Below, piece after piece: positions 39,116-51,541 of a stretch of DNA of 64,000 nucleotides. Source of the DNA: Ptiloglossa arizonensis (Eukaryota; Arthropoda; Insecta; Hymenoptera; Colletidae); assembly GCF_051014685.1 (NCBI RefSeq), contig NW_027478712.1:496001-560000 (forward strand), written 5' to 3'. The notes under the pieces were generated by a model that searched no databases, was not told the origin of the DNA, and saw only the letters and a program-made list of their open reading frames with translations. How positions within the stretch are numbered: position 1 is the stretch's first letter; each line of letters begins with the position of its first letter. The position numbers and the translations under genes were made by a program.

Positions 39116-41062
39116 GCTGGTCTGATACTCGAAACCAATAACTGGAATGACCTAGGGGAAAAGTACACGTACCATTGTAATCGGTCGTGTTTCTACTTTC
39201 AGATGCAACAGGAATTTTTCGAGTTCGTCAATCCGTTCGCGAGAAATGGGAGTTTGATGTTAAGGAATGGTTGTGAAACCATCAAAATTTTCGCAAGTCT
39301 GATACTCGAAACCAACAACTACAAATGCCTAGGGAAAAAATACACATACCATTGTAATCGGGCGAGATTCTACTTTCACATGCAACAGGAATTTCTGGAG
39401 TTCGTCAATGCGTTCGCGAGGTATGGCAGTCTGAAGTTAAGGAATGGTTGAGAAATCATCAAAATTTTCGCAAGTCTGATACTCGAAACCAACAACTACA
39501 AAGGCCTAGGGGGAAAACACACATATCTTTGTAATCGGGCGAGTTTCTACTTTCAGATGCAACAGGAATTTCTCGAGTTCGTCAATCCGTTCGCGAGATA
39601 TGGGAGTTTGAAGTTAAGGATTGGCTGAGAAACCATCAAAGTTTTCGCAAGTCTGATACTCGAAACCAACAACTACAAAGGCCTAGGGGGAAAACACACA
39701 TATCTTTGTAATCGGGCGAGTTTCTACTTTCAGATGCAACAGGAATTTCTCGAGTTCGTCAATCCGTTCGCGAGATATGGGAGATTGAAGTTAAGTAATG
39801 GTTGAGAGACCATCACAATTTTCGCAAGTCTGATACTTGAAATCAATAACTACTATGGCCTAGGGGGAAAATACACATACCGTTGTAATCGGGCGAGTTT
39901 CTGCTTTCAGATGCAATAGGAAATTCTCGAGTTCGTCAATCCGTTCGCGAGATATGGGAGTTGGAAGTTAAGGAATGGATGAGAAACCATCAAAATTTTC
40001 GCAAGTCTGATACTCGAAACCAATAACTACAATGGCCTAGGGGAAAAATACACATACCGTTGTAATCGGGCGAGTTTCTACTTTCAGATGCAACAGGAAA
40101 TTCTCGAGTTCGTCACTCCGTTCGCGAGATATGGAAGTGTGAAGTTAAGGAATGCATGAGAAACCATAAAAATTTTCGCTGGTCTGATACTCGAAACCAA
40201 CAACTGGAATGGCCTAGGGGAAAAGTACACACACCGTTGTAATCCGGCGAGTTTCTGCTTTCAGATGCAACAGGAAATTCTCGAGTACGTCAATCCGTTC
40301 GCGAGATATGGAAGTGTGAAAATAACGAATGGTTGAGAAACCATCAAAATTTTCGCAAGTCTGATACTCGAAACCAATAACTTCAAAGGCCTAGGGGAAA
40401 AATACACAGACCGTTGCAATCGGGCGACTTTCTACTTTCACATGCAACATGAATTTCTCGAGTTCGTCAATCCGTTCGCGGGATATGGGAGTTTGAAGTT
40501 AAGGAATGGTTGAGAAATCATCAAAATTTTCGCAAGTCCGATACGCGAATCCAATAACTACAATGGCCTAGGGCAAAAATACACATACCGTTGTAATCGG
40601 GCGAGTTTCTACTTTCAGATGCAACAGGAATTTCTCGAGTTCGTCAATCCGTTCGCGAGATATGGGAGTTTGAAGTTAAGGAATGCTTGAGAAACCATCA
40701 AAATTTTCGCAAGTCTGATACTCGAAACCAATAACTTCAAAGGCCTAGGGGAAAAATACACATACCGTTGTAATCGGGCGACTTTCTACTTTCACATGCA
40801 AAAGGAATTTCTCGAGTTCGTCAATCCGTTCGCGAGATATGGGAGTCTGAAGTTAAGGAGTGGTTGAGAAACCATCAAAATTTTCGCAAGTCTGATACTC
40901 GAAACCAACAACTACAATGGCCTAGGGCAAAAATACACATACCGTTGTAATCGGGCGAGTTTCTACTTTCAGATGCAACAGGAATTTCTCGAGTTCGTCA
41001 ATCCGTTCGCGGGATATGGGAGTTTGAAGTTAAGGAATGGTTGAGAAACCATCAAAATTTTC
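39116..41062. repeat. Family A HOR unit, 11 monomers
   Basis: Bounded by gctgg markers at 39,116 and 41,063, 1,947 bp (11 x 177). It contains the ggaatttttcgag monomer at 39,203, two agggggaaaacacac monomers, a gattgaagttaagtaatgg monomer, a gaaattctcgagtacg monomer and the agtccgatacgcg monomer. It is the longest of three related successive units. Confidence 0.85.
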
Positions 41063-42832
41063 GCTGGTCTGATACTCGAAACCAATAACTGGAATGACCT
41101 AGGGGAAAAGTACACGTACCATTGTAATCGGTCGTGTTTCTACTTTCAGATGCAACAGGAATTTTTCGAGTTCGTCAATCCGTTCGCGAGAAATGGGAGT
41201 TTGATGTTAAGGAATGGTTGTGAAACCATCAAAATTTTCGCAAGTCTGATACTCGAAACCAACAACTACAAATGCCTAGGGAAAAAATACACATACCATT
41301 GTAATCGGGCGAGATTCTACTTTCACATGCAACAGGAATTTCTGGAGTTCGTCAATGCGTTCGCGAGGTATGGCAGTCTGAAGTTAAGGAATGGTTGAGA
41401 AATCATCAAAATTTTCGCAAGTCTGATACTCGAAACCAACAACTACAAAGGCCTAGGGGGAAAACACACATATCTTTGTAATCGGGCGAGTTTCTACTTT
41501 CAGATGCAACAGGAATTTCTCGAGTTCGTCAATCCGTTCGCGAGATATGGGAGTTTGAAGTTAAGGATTGGCTGAGAAACCATCAAAGTTTTCGCAAGTC
41601 TGATACTCGAAACCAACAACTACAAAGGCCTAGGGGGAAAACACACATATCTTTGTAATCGGGCGAGTTTCTACTTTCAGATGCAACAGGAATTTCTCGA
41701 GTTCGTCAATCCGTTCGCGAGATATGGGAGTTGGAAGTTAAGGAATGGATGAGAAACCATCAAAATTTTCGCAAGTCTGATACTCGAAACCAATAACTAC
41801 AATGGCCTAGGGGAAAAATACACATACCGTTGTAATCGGGCGAGTTTCCGTTTTCAGATGCAATAGGAAATTCTCGAGTTCGTCACTCCGTTCGCGAGAT
41901 ATGGAAGTGTGAAGTTAAGGAATGCATGAGAAACCATAAAAATTTTCGCTGGTCTGATACTCGAAACCAACAACTGGAATGGCCTAGGGGAAAAGTACAC
42001 ACACCGTTGTAATCCGGCGAGTTTCTGCTTTCAGATGCAACAGGAAATTCTCGAGTACGTCAATCCGTTCGCGAGATATGGAAGTGTGAAAATAACGAAT
42101 GGTTGAGAAACCATCAAAATTTTCGCAAGTCTGATACTCGAAACCAATAACTTCAAAGGCCTAGGGGAAAAATACACAGACCGTTGCAATCGGGCGACTT
42201 TCTACTTTCACATGCAACATGAATTTCTCGAGTTCGTCAATCCGTTCGCGGGATATGGGAGTTTGAAGTTAAGGAATGGTTGAGAAATCATCAAAATTTT
42301 CGCAAGTCCGATACGCGAATCCAATAACTACAATGGCCTAGGGCAAAAATACACATACCGTTGTAATCGGGCGAGTTTCTACTTTCAGATGCAACAGGAA
42401 TTTCTCGAGTTCGTCAATCCGTTCGCGAGATATGGGAGTTTGAAGTTAAGGAATGCTTGAGAAACCATCAAAATTTTCGCAAGTCTGATACTCGAAACCA
42501 ATAACTTCAAAGGCCTAGGGGAAAAATACACATACCGTTGTAATCGGGCGACTTTCTACTTTCACATGCAAAAGGAATTTCTCGAGTTCGTCAATCCGTT
42601 CGCGAGATATGGGAGTCTGAAGTTAAGGAGTGGTTGAGAAACCATCAAAATTTTCGCAAGTCTGATACTCGAAACCAACAACTACAATGGCCTAGGGCAA
42701 AAATACACATACCGTTGTAATCGGGCGAGTTTCTACTTTCAGATGCAACAGGAATTTCTCGAGTTCGTCAATCCGTTCGCGGGATATGGGAGTTTGAAGT
42801 TAAGGAATGGTTGAGAAACCATCAAAATTTTC
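41063..42832. repeat. Family A HOR unit, 10 monomers
   Basis: Next unit, 1,770 bp (10 x 177), starting with the same monomers (ggaatttttcgag at 41,150). It lacks the gattgaagttaagtaatgg monomer present in the 11-monomer unit and has a private gtttccgttttcag change near 41,845. Confidence 0.85.
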
Positions 42833-44424
42833 GCTGGTCTGATACTCGAAACCAATAACTGGAATGACCTAGGGGAAAAGTACACGTACCATTGTAATCG
42901 GTCGTGTTTCTACTTTCAGATGCAACAGGAATTTCTCGAGTTCGTCAATCCGTTCGCGAGATATGGGAGTTTGAAGTTAAGGAATGGTTGAGAAACCATC
43001 AAAGTTTTCGCAAGTCTGATACTCGAAACCAACAACTACAAAGGCCTAGGGGGAAAACACACATATCTTTGTAATCGGGCGAGTTTCTACTTTCAGATGC
43101 AACAGGAATTTCTCGAGTTCGTCAATCCGTTCGCGAGATATGGGAGTTTGAGGTTAAGTAATGGTTGAGAGACCATCACAATTTTCGCAAGTCTGATACT
43201 TGAAATCAATAACTACTATGGCCTAGGGGGAAAATACACATACCGTTGTAATCGGGCGAGTTTCTGCTTTCAGATGCAATAGGAAATTCTCGAGTTCGTC
43301 AATCCGTTCGCGAGATATGGGAGTTGGAAGTTAAGGAATGGATGAGAAACCATCAAAATTTTCGCAAGTCTGATACTCGAAACCAATAACTACAATGGCC
43401 TAGGGGAAAAATACACATACCGTTGTAATCGGGCGAGTTTCCGCTTTCAGATGCAATAGGAAATTCTCGAGTTCGTCACTCCGTTCGCGAGATATGGAAG
43501 TGTGAAATTAAGGAATGCATGAGAAACCATCAAAATTTTCGCTGGTCTGATACTCGAAACCAACAACTGGAATGGCCTAGGGGAATAGTACACACACCAT
43601 TGTAGTCGGGCGAGTTTCTACTTTAAGATGCAACAGGAATTTCTGGAGTTCGCCAATCCGTTCGCGAGGAATGATGGTTGAAGTTAAGGAATCGTTGAGG
43701 AACCAACAAAGTTTTCGCAAGTCTGATACTCGAAACCAATAACTTCAAAGGCCTAGGGGAAAAATACACAGACCGTTGCAATCGGGCGACTTTCTACTTT
43801 CACATGCAACATGAATTTCTCGAGTTCGTCAATCCGTTCGCGGGATATGGGAGTTTGAAGTTAAGGAATGGTTGAGAAATCATCAAAATTTTCGCAAGTC
43901 CGATACGCGAATCCAATAACTACAATGGCCTAGGGCAAAAATACACATACCGTTGTAATCGGGCGAGTTTCTACTTTCAGATGCAACAGGAATTTCTCGA
44001 GTTCGTCAATCCGTTCGCGAGATATGGGAGTTTGAAGTTAAGGAATGCTTGAGAAACCATCAAAATTTTCGCACGTCTGATACTCGAAACCAATAACTTC
44101 AAAGGCCTAGGGGAAAAATACACATACCGTTGTAATCGGGCGACTTTCTACTTTCACATGCAAAAGGAATTTCTCGAGTTCGTCAATCCGTTCGCGAGAT
44201 ATGGGGGTCTGAAGTTAAGGAGTGGTTGAGAAACCATCAAAATTTTCGCAAGTCTGATACTCGAAACCAACAACTACAATGGCCTAGGGCAAAAATACAC
44301 ATACCGTTGTAATCGGGCGAGTTTCTACTTTCAGATGCAACAGGAATTTCTCGAGTTCGTCAATCCGTTCGCGGGATATGGGAGTTTGAAGTTAAGGAAT
44401 GGTTGAGAAACCATCAAAATTTTC
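42833..44424. repeat. Family A HOR unit, 9 monomers (one base short)
   Basis: Third unit, 1,592 bp (9 x 177 - 1). It lacks the ggaatttttcgag monomer and its neighbour but retains the gttaagtaatggttgagag monomer (about 43,150) that the 10-monomer unit lost. The missing base is in the diverged monomer at 43,575-43,715. Confidence 0.8.
43575..43715. repeat. Diverged, one-base-short family A monomer
   Basis: This monomer departs from its counterparts in the two preceding HOR units at many sites: gaatagtacac, cattgtagtcggg, tttaagatgc, gttcgccaatcc, gcgaggaatgatggttgaag and aatcgttgaggaaccaac. The altered gcgaggaatgatgg stretch destroys the CENP-B-box-like motif and causes a -1 phase shift. It may be an old monomer brought in by unequal exchange. 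Confidence 0.8.
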
Positions 44425-44745
44425 GCTGGTCTGATACTCGAAACCAATAACTGGAATGACCTAGGGGAAAGGTACACGTACCATTGTAATCGGTCGTGTT
44501 TCTACTTTCAGATGCAACAGGAATTTCTCGAGTTCGTCAATCCGTTCGCGAGATATGGGAGTTTGAAGTTAAGGAATGGTTGAGAAACCATCAAAGTTTT
44601 CGCAAGTCTAATACTCGAAACCAACAACTACAAAGGCCTAGGGAGAAAATACACATATCTTTGTAATCGGGCGAGTTTCTACTTTCAGATGGAACAGGAA
44701 TTTCTCGAGTTCGTCAATCCGTTCGCGAGATATGGGAGTTTGAAG
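44425..44745. repeat. Last family A monomers before the switch
   Basis: About 1.8 family A monomers that begin a fourth HOR unit (gctgg at 44,425) and end with an agggagaaaatacacatatc monomer still carrying ctcgag at 44,704-44,709. Confidence 0.85.
44714..44745. other. Family A to family B junction
   Basis: Up to about 44,713 the monomer is family A (ctcgagttcg). From 44,746 it is family B (ccaag, then gaaggcaaaaaat and ttctgctgctccaaacgc). The bases between are identical in both families, so the exact breakpoint cannot be placed. The monomer phase is kept (ttttcgc landmark at 44,601 and 44,778, 177 bp apart), as expected for in-register unequal crossover. Confidence 0.9.
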
Positions 44746-47183
44746 CCAAGGAACGGTTGAGAAGGCAAAAAATTTTTCGCAATTCTGCTGCTCCAAACGC
44801 TTAACCAGAATGGCCTAGGGAAAAAATACACATACCGTGGTAATCGGGCGAGTTTCTACTTTCAGATGCAATAGGAATTTTTGGGTTTGGTCAATCCGTT
44901 CGCGAGATATGGGAGTTTGAAGCCAAGAAATGGTTGAGAAGGCAAAAAATTTTTCGCAATTCTGCTGCTTCAAAGGCTTAACCAGAATGGCCTAGGTAAA
45001 AAATACACATACCGTTGTAATCGGGCGAGTTTCTACTTTCAGATGCAACAGGAATTTTTGGGTTAGGTCAATCCGTTCGCGAGATATGGGAGTTTGAAGC
45101 TAAGAAATGGTTGAGAAGACAACAAATTTTTCGCACTTCTGCTGCTCCAAACGCTCAACCAGAATGGCCTAGGAACAAAATACACATACCGTTGTAATCG
45201 GGCGAATTTCTACTTTCAGATGCAATTGGAATTTTTGGGTTAGGTCAATCCGTTCGCGAGATATGGGAGTTTGTAGCTAAGAAATGGTTGAGAAGACAAC
45301 AAATTTTTCGCACTTCTGCTGCTCCAAACGCTTAACCAGAATGGCCGAGGGTAAAAATACACATACCGTTGTAATCGGGCGAGTTTCTACTTTCAGATGC
45401 AACAGGAATTTTTGGGTTAGGTCAATCCGTTCGCGAGATATGGGAGTTTGAAGCTAAGAAATGGTTGAGAAGACAACAAATTTTTCGCAATTCTGCTGCT
45501 TCAAACGCTTAACCAGAATGGCCTAGGGAAAAAATACACATATCGTTGTAATCGGGCGAGTTTCTACTTTCAGACGCTACAGGAAGTTTTGGGTTAGGTC
45601 AATCCGTTCGCGAGATATGGGAGTTTGAAGCCAAGAAATGGTTGAGAAGACAACAAATTTTTCGCACTTCTGCTGCTCCAAACGCTTAACCAGAATGGCC
45701 TACGGAAAAAATACACATACCGTTGTAATCGGGCGAGTTTCGACTTTTAGAAGCAATAGGAATTTTTGGGTTAGGTCAATCCGTTCGCGAGATATGGGAG
45801 TTTGAAGCCAAGAAATGGTTGAGAAGGCAAAACATTTTTCGCAATTCTGCTGCTCCAAACGCTTAACCAGAATGGCCTAGGGAAAAAATACACATACCGT
45901 TGTAATCGGGCGAGTTTCTACTTTCAGACGCTACAGGAATTTTTGGGTTAGGTCAATCCGTTCGCGAGATATGGGAGTTTGAAGATAAGAAATGGTTGAG
46001 AAGACAACAAATTTTTCGCACTTCTGCTGCTCCAAACGCTTAACCAGAATGGCCTACGGAAAAAATACACATACCGTTGTAATCGGGCGAGTTTCGACTT
46101 TTAGAAGCAATAGGAATTTTTGGGTTAGGTCAATCCGTTCCCGAGATATGGGAGTTTGAAGCCATGAAATGGTTGAGAAGGCAAAAAATTTTTCGCAATT
46201 CTGCTGCTCCAAACGCTTAACAAGAATGGCCTAGGGAAAAAATACACATACCGTTGTAATCGGGCGAGTTTCTACTTTCAGATGCAACAGGAATTTTTGG
46301 GTTAAGTCAATCCGTTCGCGAGATATGGGAGTTTGAAGCTAAGAAATGGTTGAGAAGACAACAAATTTTTCGCAATTCTGCTGCTTCAAACGCTTAACCA
46401 GAATGGCCTAGGGAAAAAATACACATACCGTTGTAATCGGGCGAGTTTCTACTTTCAGAAGCGATAGGAATTTTTGGGTTAGGTCAATCCGTTCGCGAGA
46501 TATGGGACTTTGAAGCCAAGAAATGTTTGAGAAGGCAAAAAATTTTTCGCAATTCTGCTGCTCCAAACGCTTAACCAGAATGGCCTAGGGAAAAAATACA
46601 CATACCGTTGTAATCGGGCGAGTTTCTACTTTCAGACGCTGCAGGAATTTTTGGGTTAGGTCAATCCGTTCGCGAGATATGGGAGTTTGAAACCAAGAAA
46701 TGGTTGAGAAGGCAAAAAATTTTTCGCAATTCTGCTGCTCCAAACGCTTAACCAGAATGGCCTAGGGTAAAAATACACATACCGTTGTAATCGGGCGAGT
46801 TTCTACTTTCAGATGCAATTGGAATTTTTGGGTTAGGTCAATCCGTTCGCGAGATATGGGAGTTTGAAGCCAAGAAATGGTTGAGAAGGCAAACAATTTT
46901 TCGCAATTCTGCTGCTCCAAACGCTTAACCAGAATGGCCTAGGGAGAAAATACACATACCGTGGTAATCGGGCGAGTTTCTACTTTCAGATGCAATAGGA
47001 ATTTTTGGGTTAGGTCAATCCGTTCGCGAGATATGGGAGTTTGAAGCCAAGAAATGGTTGAGAAGGCAAAAAATTTTTCGCAATTCTGCTGCTTCAAACG
47101 CTTAACCAGAATGGCCTAGGGAAAAAATACACATACCGCTGTAAACGGGCGAGTTTCTACTTTCAGATGCAACAGGAATTTTT
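44746..47183. repeat. Family B monomers, proximal segment
   Basis: About 14 family B monomers. The cctacgg monomer type occurs at 45,701 and 46,055 (two monomers apart). The ccgctgtaaacgggcg monomer at 47,136 reappears at 50,853 (21 monomers) and 52,623 (10 more). No non-satellite sequence was seen. Confidence 0.85.
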
Positions 47184-48060
47184 GGTTTAGGTCAATCCGT
47201 TCGCGAGATATGGGAGTTTGAAGCCATGAAATGGTTGAGAAGTCAAAAAATTTTTCGCAATTCTGCTGCTCCAAACGCTTAACAAGAATGGCCTAGGGAA
47301 AAAATACACATACCGTTGTAATCGGGCGAGTTTCTACTTTCAGATGCAACAGGAATTTTTGGGTTAGGTCAATCCGTTCGCGAGATATGGGAGTTTGAAG
47401 CTAAGAAATGTTTGAGAAGACAACAAATTTTTCGCACTTCTGCTGCTCCAAACGCTTAACCAGAATGGCCTAGGTAAAAAATACACATACCGTTGTAATC
47501 GGGCGAGTTTCTACTTTCAGATGCAACAGGAATTTTTGGGTTAGGTCAATCCGTTCGCGAGATATGGGAGTTTGAAGCTAAGAAATGGTTGAGAAGACAA
47601 CAAATTTTTCGCACTTCTGCTGCTCCAAACGCTTAACCAGAATGGCCTAGGAACATAATACACACACCGTTGTAATCGGGCGAGTTTCTACTTTCAGACG
47701 CAACAGGAATTTTTGGTTTAGGTCAATCCGTTCGCGAGATATGGGAGTTTGAAGCCATGAAATGGTTGAGAAGTCAAAAAATTTTTCGCAATTCTGCTGC
47801 TCCAAACGCTTAACAAGAATGGCCTAGGGAAAAAATACACATACCGTTGTAATCGGGCGAGTTTCTACTTTCAGATGCAACAGGAATTTTTGGGTTAGGT
47901 CAATCCGTTCGCGAGATATGGGAGTTTGAAGCTAAGAAATGGTTGAGGAGACAACAAATTTTTCGCACTTCTGCTGCTCCAAACGCTTAACCAGAATGGC
48001 CTAGGAACATAATACACACACCGTTGTAATCGGGCGAGTTTCTACTTTCAGACGCAACAG
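47184..48060. repeat. Family B 3-monomer tandem duplication
   Basis: The ttttggtttagg plus agaagtcaaaaa monomer at 47,184 recurs at 47,715 (531 bp = 3 x 177). The aggaacataatacacacacc variant occurs near 47,650 and 48,004, two monomers apart, so copying here involved short 2-3 monomer steps. Confidence 0.75.
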
Positions 48061-49771
48061 GAATTTTTGGGTTAGGTCAATCCGTTCGCGAGATATGGGA
48101 GTTTGAAGCTAAGAAATGGTTGAGAAGACAACAAATTTTTCGCATTTCTGCTGCTCCAAACGCTTAACCAGAATGACCTAGGGAAAAAATACACATACCG
48201 TTGTAATCGGGCGAGTTTCTACTTTCAGATGCAATTGGAATTTTTGGGTTAGGTCAATCCGTTCGCGAGATATGGGAGTTTGTAGCTAAGAAATGGTTGA
48301 GAAGACAACAAATTTTTCGCACTTCTGCTGCTCCAAACGCTTAACCAGAATGGCCGAGGGTAAAAATACACATACCGTTGTAATCGGGCGAGTTTCGACT
48401 TTCAGAAGCAATAGGAATTTTTGGGTTAAGTCAATCCGTTCGCGAGATATGGGAGTTTGAAGCCAAGAAATGGTTGAGAAGGCAAAAAATTTTTCGCAAT
48501 TCTGCTGCTCCAAACGCTTAACCAGAATGGCCTAGGGAAAAAATACACATACCGTTGTAATCGGGCGAGTTTCTACTTTCAGACGCTACAGGAATTTTTG
48601 GGTTAGGTCAATCCGTTCGCGAGATATGGGAGTTTGAAGCCAAGAAATGGTTGAGAAGACAACAAATTTTTCGCACTTCTGCTGCTCCAAACGCTTAACC
48701 AGACTGGCCTACGGAAAAAATACACATACCGTTGTAATCGGGCGAGTTTCGACTTTTAGAAGCAATAGGAATTTTTGGGTTAGGTCAATCCGTTCCCGAG
48801 ATATGGGAGTTTGAAGCCATGAAATGGTTGAGAAGGCAAAAAATTTTTCGCAATTCTGCTGCTCCAAACGCTTAACAAGAATGGCCTAGGGAAAAAATAC
48901 ACATACCGTTGTAATCGGGCGAGTTTCTACTTTCAGATGCAACAGGAATTTTTGGGTTAGGTCAATCCGTTCGCGAGATATGGGAGTTTGAAGCTAAGAA
49001 ATGGTTGAGAAGACAACAAATTTTTCGCAATTCTGCTGCTTCAAACGCTTAACCAGAATGGCCTAGGGAAAAAAAAAACATACCGTTGTAATCGGGCGAG
49101 TTTCTACTTTCAGAAGCAATAGGAATTTTTGGGTTAGGTCAATCCGTTCGCGAGATATGGGACTTTGAAGCCAAGAAATGTTTGAGAAGGCAAAAAATTT
49201 TTCGCAATTCTGCTGCTCCAAACGCTTAACCAGAATGGCCTAGGGAAAAAATACACATACCGTTGTAATCGGGCGAGTTTCTACTTTCAGACGCTACAGG
49301 AATTTTTGGGTTAGGTCAATCCGTCCGCGAGATATGGGAGTTTGACGCTAAGAAATGGTTGAGAAGGCAAAAAATTTTTCGCATTTCTGCTGCTCCAAAC
49401 GCTTAACCAGAATGGCCTAGGGTAAAAATACACATACCGCTGTAATCGGGCGAGTTTCGACTTTCAGAAGCAATAGGAATTTTTGGATTAGGTCAATCCG
49501 TTCGCGAGATATGAGAGTTTGAAGCCAAGAAATGGTTGAGAAGGCAAAACATTTTTCGCAATTCTGCTGCTCCAAACGCTTAACCAGAATGGCCTAGGTA
49601 AAAAATACACATACCGTTGTAATCGGGCGAGTTTCTACTTTCAGACGCTACAGGAATTTTTGGGTTAGGTCAATCCGTTCGCGAGATATGGGACTTTGAA
49701 GCCAAGAAATGGTTGAGAAGACAACAAATTTTTCGCACTTCTGCTGCTCCAAACGCTTAACCAGAATGGCC
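48061..49771. repeat. Family B monomers leading into the 10-monomer HOR
   Basis: About 9.7 monomers. The cctacgg type at 48,710 precedes the next at 49,772 by six monomers, and the ctgctgcttcaaacgc type at about 49,041 and 50,103 is also six monomers apart. A monomer near 49,070 has aaaaaaaaaacat where others have aaaaaatacacat, giving a 10-A run. Confidence 0.8.
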
Positions 49772-51541
49772 TACGGAAAAAATACACATACCGTTGTAAT
49801 CGGGCGAGTTTCGACTTTTAGAAGCAATAGGAATTTTTGGATTAGGTCAATCCGTTCCCGAGATATGGGAGTTTGAAGCCATGAAATGGTTGAGAAGGCA
49901 AAAAATTTTTCGCAATTCTGCTGCTCCAAACGCTTAACAAGAATGGCCTAGGGAAAAAATACACATACCGTTGTAATCGGGCGAGTTTCTACTTTCAGAT
50001 GCAACAGGAATTTTTGGGTTAGGTCAATCCGTTCGCGAGATATGGGAGTTTGAAGCTAAGAAATGGTTGAGAAGACAACAAATTTTTCGCATTTCTGCTG
50101 CTTCAAACGCTTAACCAGAATGGCCTAGGGAAAAAATACACATACCGTTGTAATCGGGCGAGTGTCTACTTTCAGAAGCAATAGGAATTTTTGGGTTAGG
50201 TCAATCCGTTCGCGAGATATGGGACTTTGAAGCCAAGAAATGTTTGAGAAGGCAAAAAATTTTTCGCAATTCTGCTGCTCCAAACGCTTAACCAGAATGG
50301 CCTAGGGAAAAAATACACATACCGTTGTAATCGGGCGAGTTTCTACTTTCAGACGCTACAGGAATTTTTGGGTTAGGTCAATCCGTTCGCGAGATATGGG
50401 AGTTTGAAACCAAGAAATGGTTGAGAAGGCAAAAAATTTTTCGCAATTCTGCTGCTCCAAACGCTTAACCAGAATGGCCTAGGGTAAAAATACACATACC
50501 GTTGTAATCGGGCGAGTTTCTACTTTCAGATGCAATTGGAATTTTTGGCTTAGGTCAATCCGTTCGCGAGATATGGGAGTTTGAAGCCAAGAAATGGTTG
50601 AGAAGGCAAACAATTTTTCGCAATTCTGCTGCTCCAAACGCGTAACCAGAATGGCCTAGGGAGAAAATACACATACCGTGGTAATCGGGCGAGTTTCTAC
50701 TTTCAGATGCAATAGGAATTTTTGGGTTAGGTCAATCCGTTCGCGAGATATGGGAGTTTGAAGCCAAGAAATGGTTGAGAAGGCAAAAAATTTTTCGCAA
50801 TTCTGCTGCTTCAAACGCTTAACCAGAATGGCCTAGGGAAAAAATACACATACCGCTGTAAACGGGCGAGTTTCTACTTTCAGGTGCAACAGGAATTTTT
50901 GGTTTAGGTCAATCCGTTCGCGAGATATGGGAGTTTGAAGCCATGAAATGGTTGAGAAGGCGAAAAATTTTTCGCAATTCTGCTGCTCCAAACGCTTAAC
51001 AAGAATGGCCTAGGGAAAAAATACACATACCTTTGTAATCGGGCGAGTTTCTACTTTCAGATGCAACAGGAATTTTTGGGTTAGGTCAATCCGTTCGCGA
51101 GATATGGGAGTTTGACGCTAAGAAATGGTTGAGAAGGCAAAAAATTTTTCGCATTTCTGCTGCTCCAAACGCTTAACCAGAATGGCCTAGGGTAAAAATA
51201 CACATACCGCTGTAATCGGGCGAGTTTCGACTTTCAGAAGCAATAGGAATTTTTGGATTAGGTCAATCCGTTCGCGAGATATGGGAGTTTGAAGCCGAGA
51301 AATGGTTGAGAAGGCAAAACATTTTTCGCAATTCTGCTGCTCCAAACGCTTAACCAGAATGGCCTAGGGAAAAAATACACATACCGTTGTAATCGGGCGA
51401 GTTTCTACTTTCAGACGCTACAGGAATTTTTGGGTTAGGTCAATCCGTTCGCGAGATATGGGAGTTTGAAGCCAAGAAATGGTTGAGAAGACAACAAATT
51501 TTACGCACTTCTGCTGCTCCAAACGCTTAACCAGAATGGCC
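49772..51541. repeat. Family B HOR unit, 10 monomers (copy 1)
   Basis: 1,770 bp from one cctacgg monomer to the next. Shared markers at the same spacing are gttcccgag at 49,853 and 51,623 and ccgctgtaaacgggcg at 50,853 and 52,623. Confidence 0.85.

Larger units (their letters stand above)
1..44745. repeat. Satellite family A (about 252 monomers)
   Basis: Monomers carry tctgatactcgaaaccaa near the start, usually ctcgag (XhoI) in the middle, and gttaaggaatggttgag then aaaccatcaaaa at the end. Several recurring subtypes are visible. One has cgctggtctg, aactggaatgacc and cggtcgtgtttc. One has gaaattctcgag with gatatggaagtgtgaaaataa. One has caaaggcctagggggaaaac followed by atatctttg. One has cttcaaaggcc with gcgactttctactttcac. 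Subtypes recur in fixed order within the duplicated segments listed separately. A hand-made consensus is 177 bp, 41% GC, with 10 CpG dinucleotides. Confidence 0.95.

Noticed and set aside
49061..49082. 10-A run as a possible retroposon tail
   Set aside because: It is two substitutions within the normal aaaaaatacacat segment. The monomer phase is unchanged and nothing is inserted.
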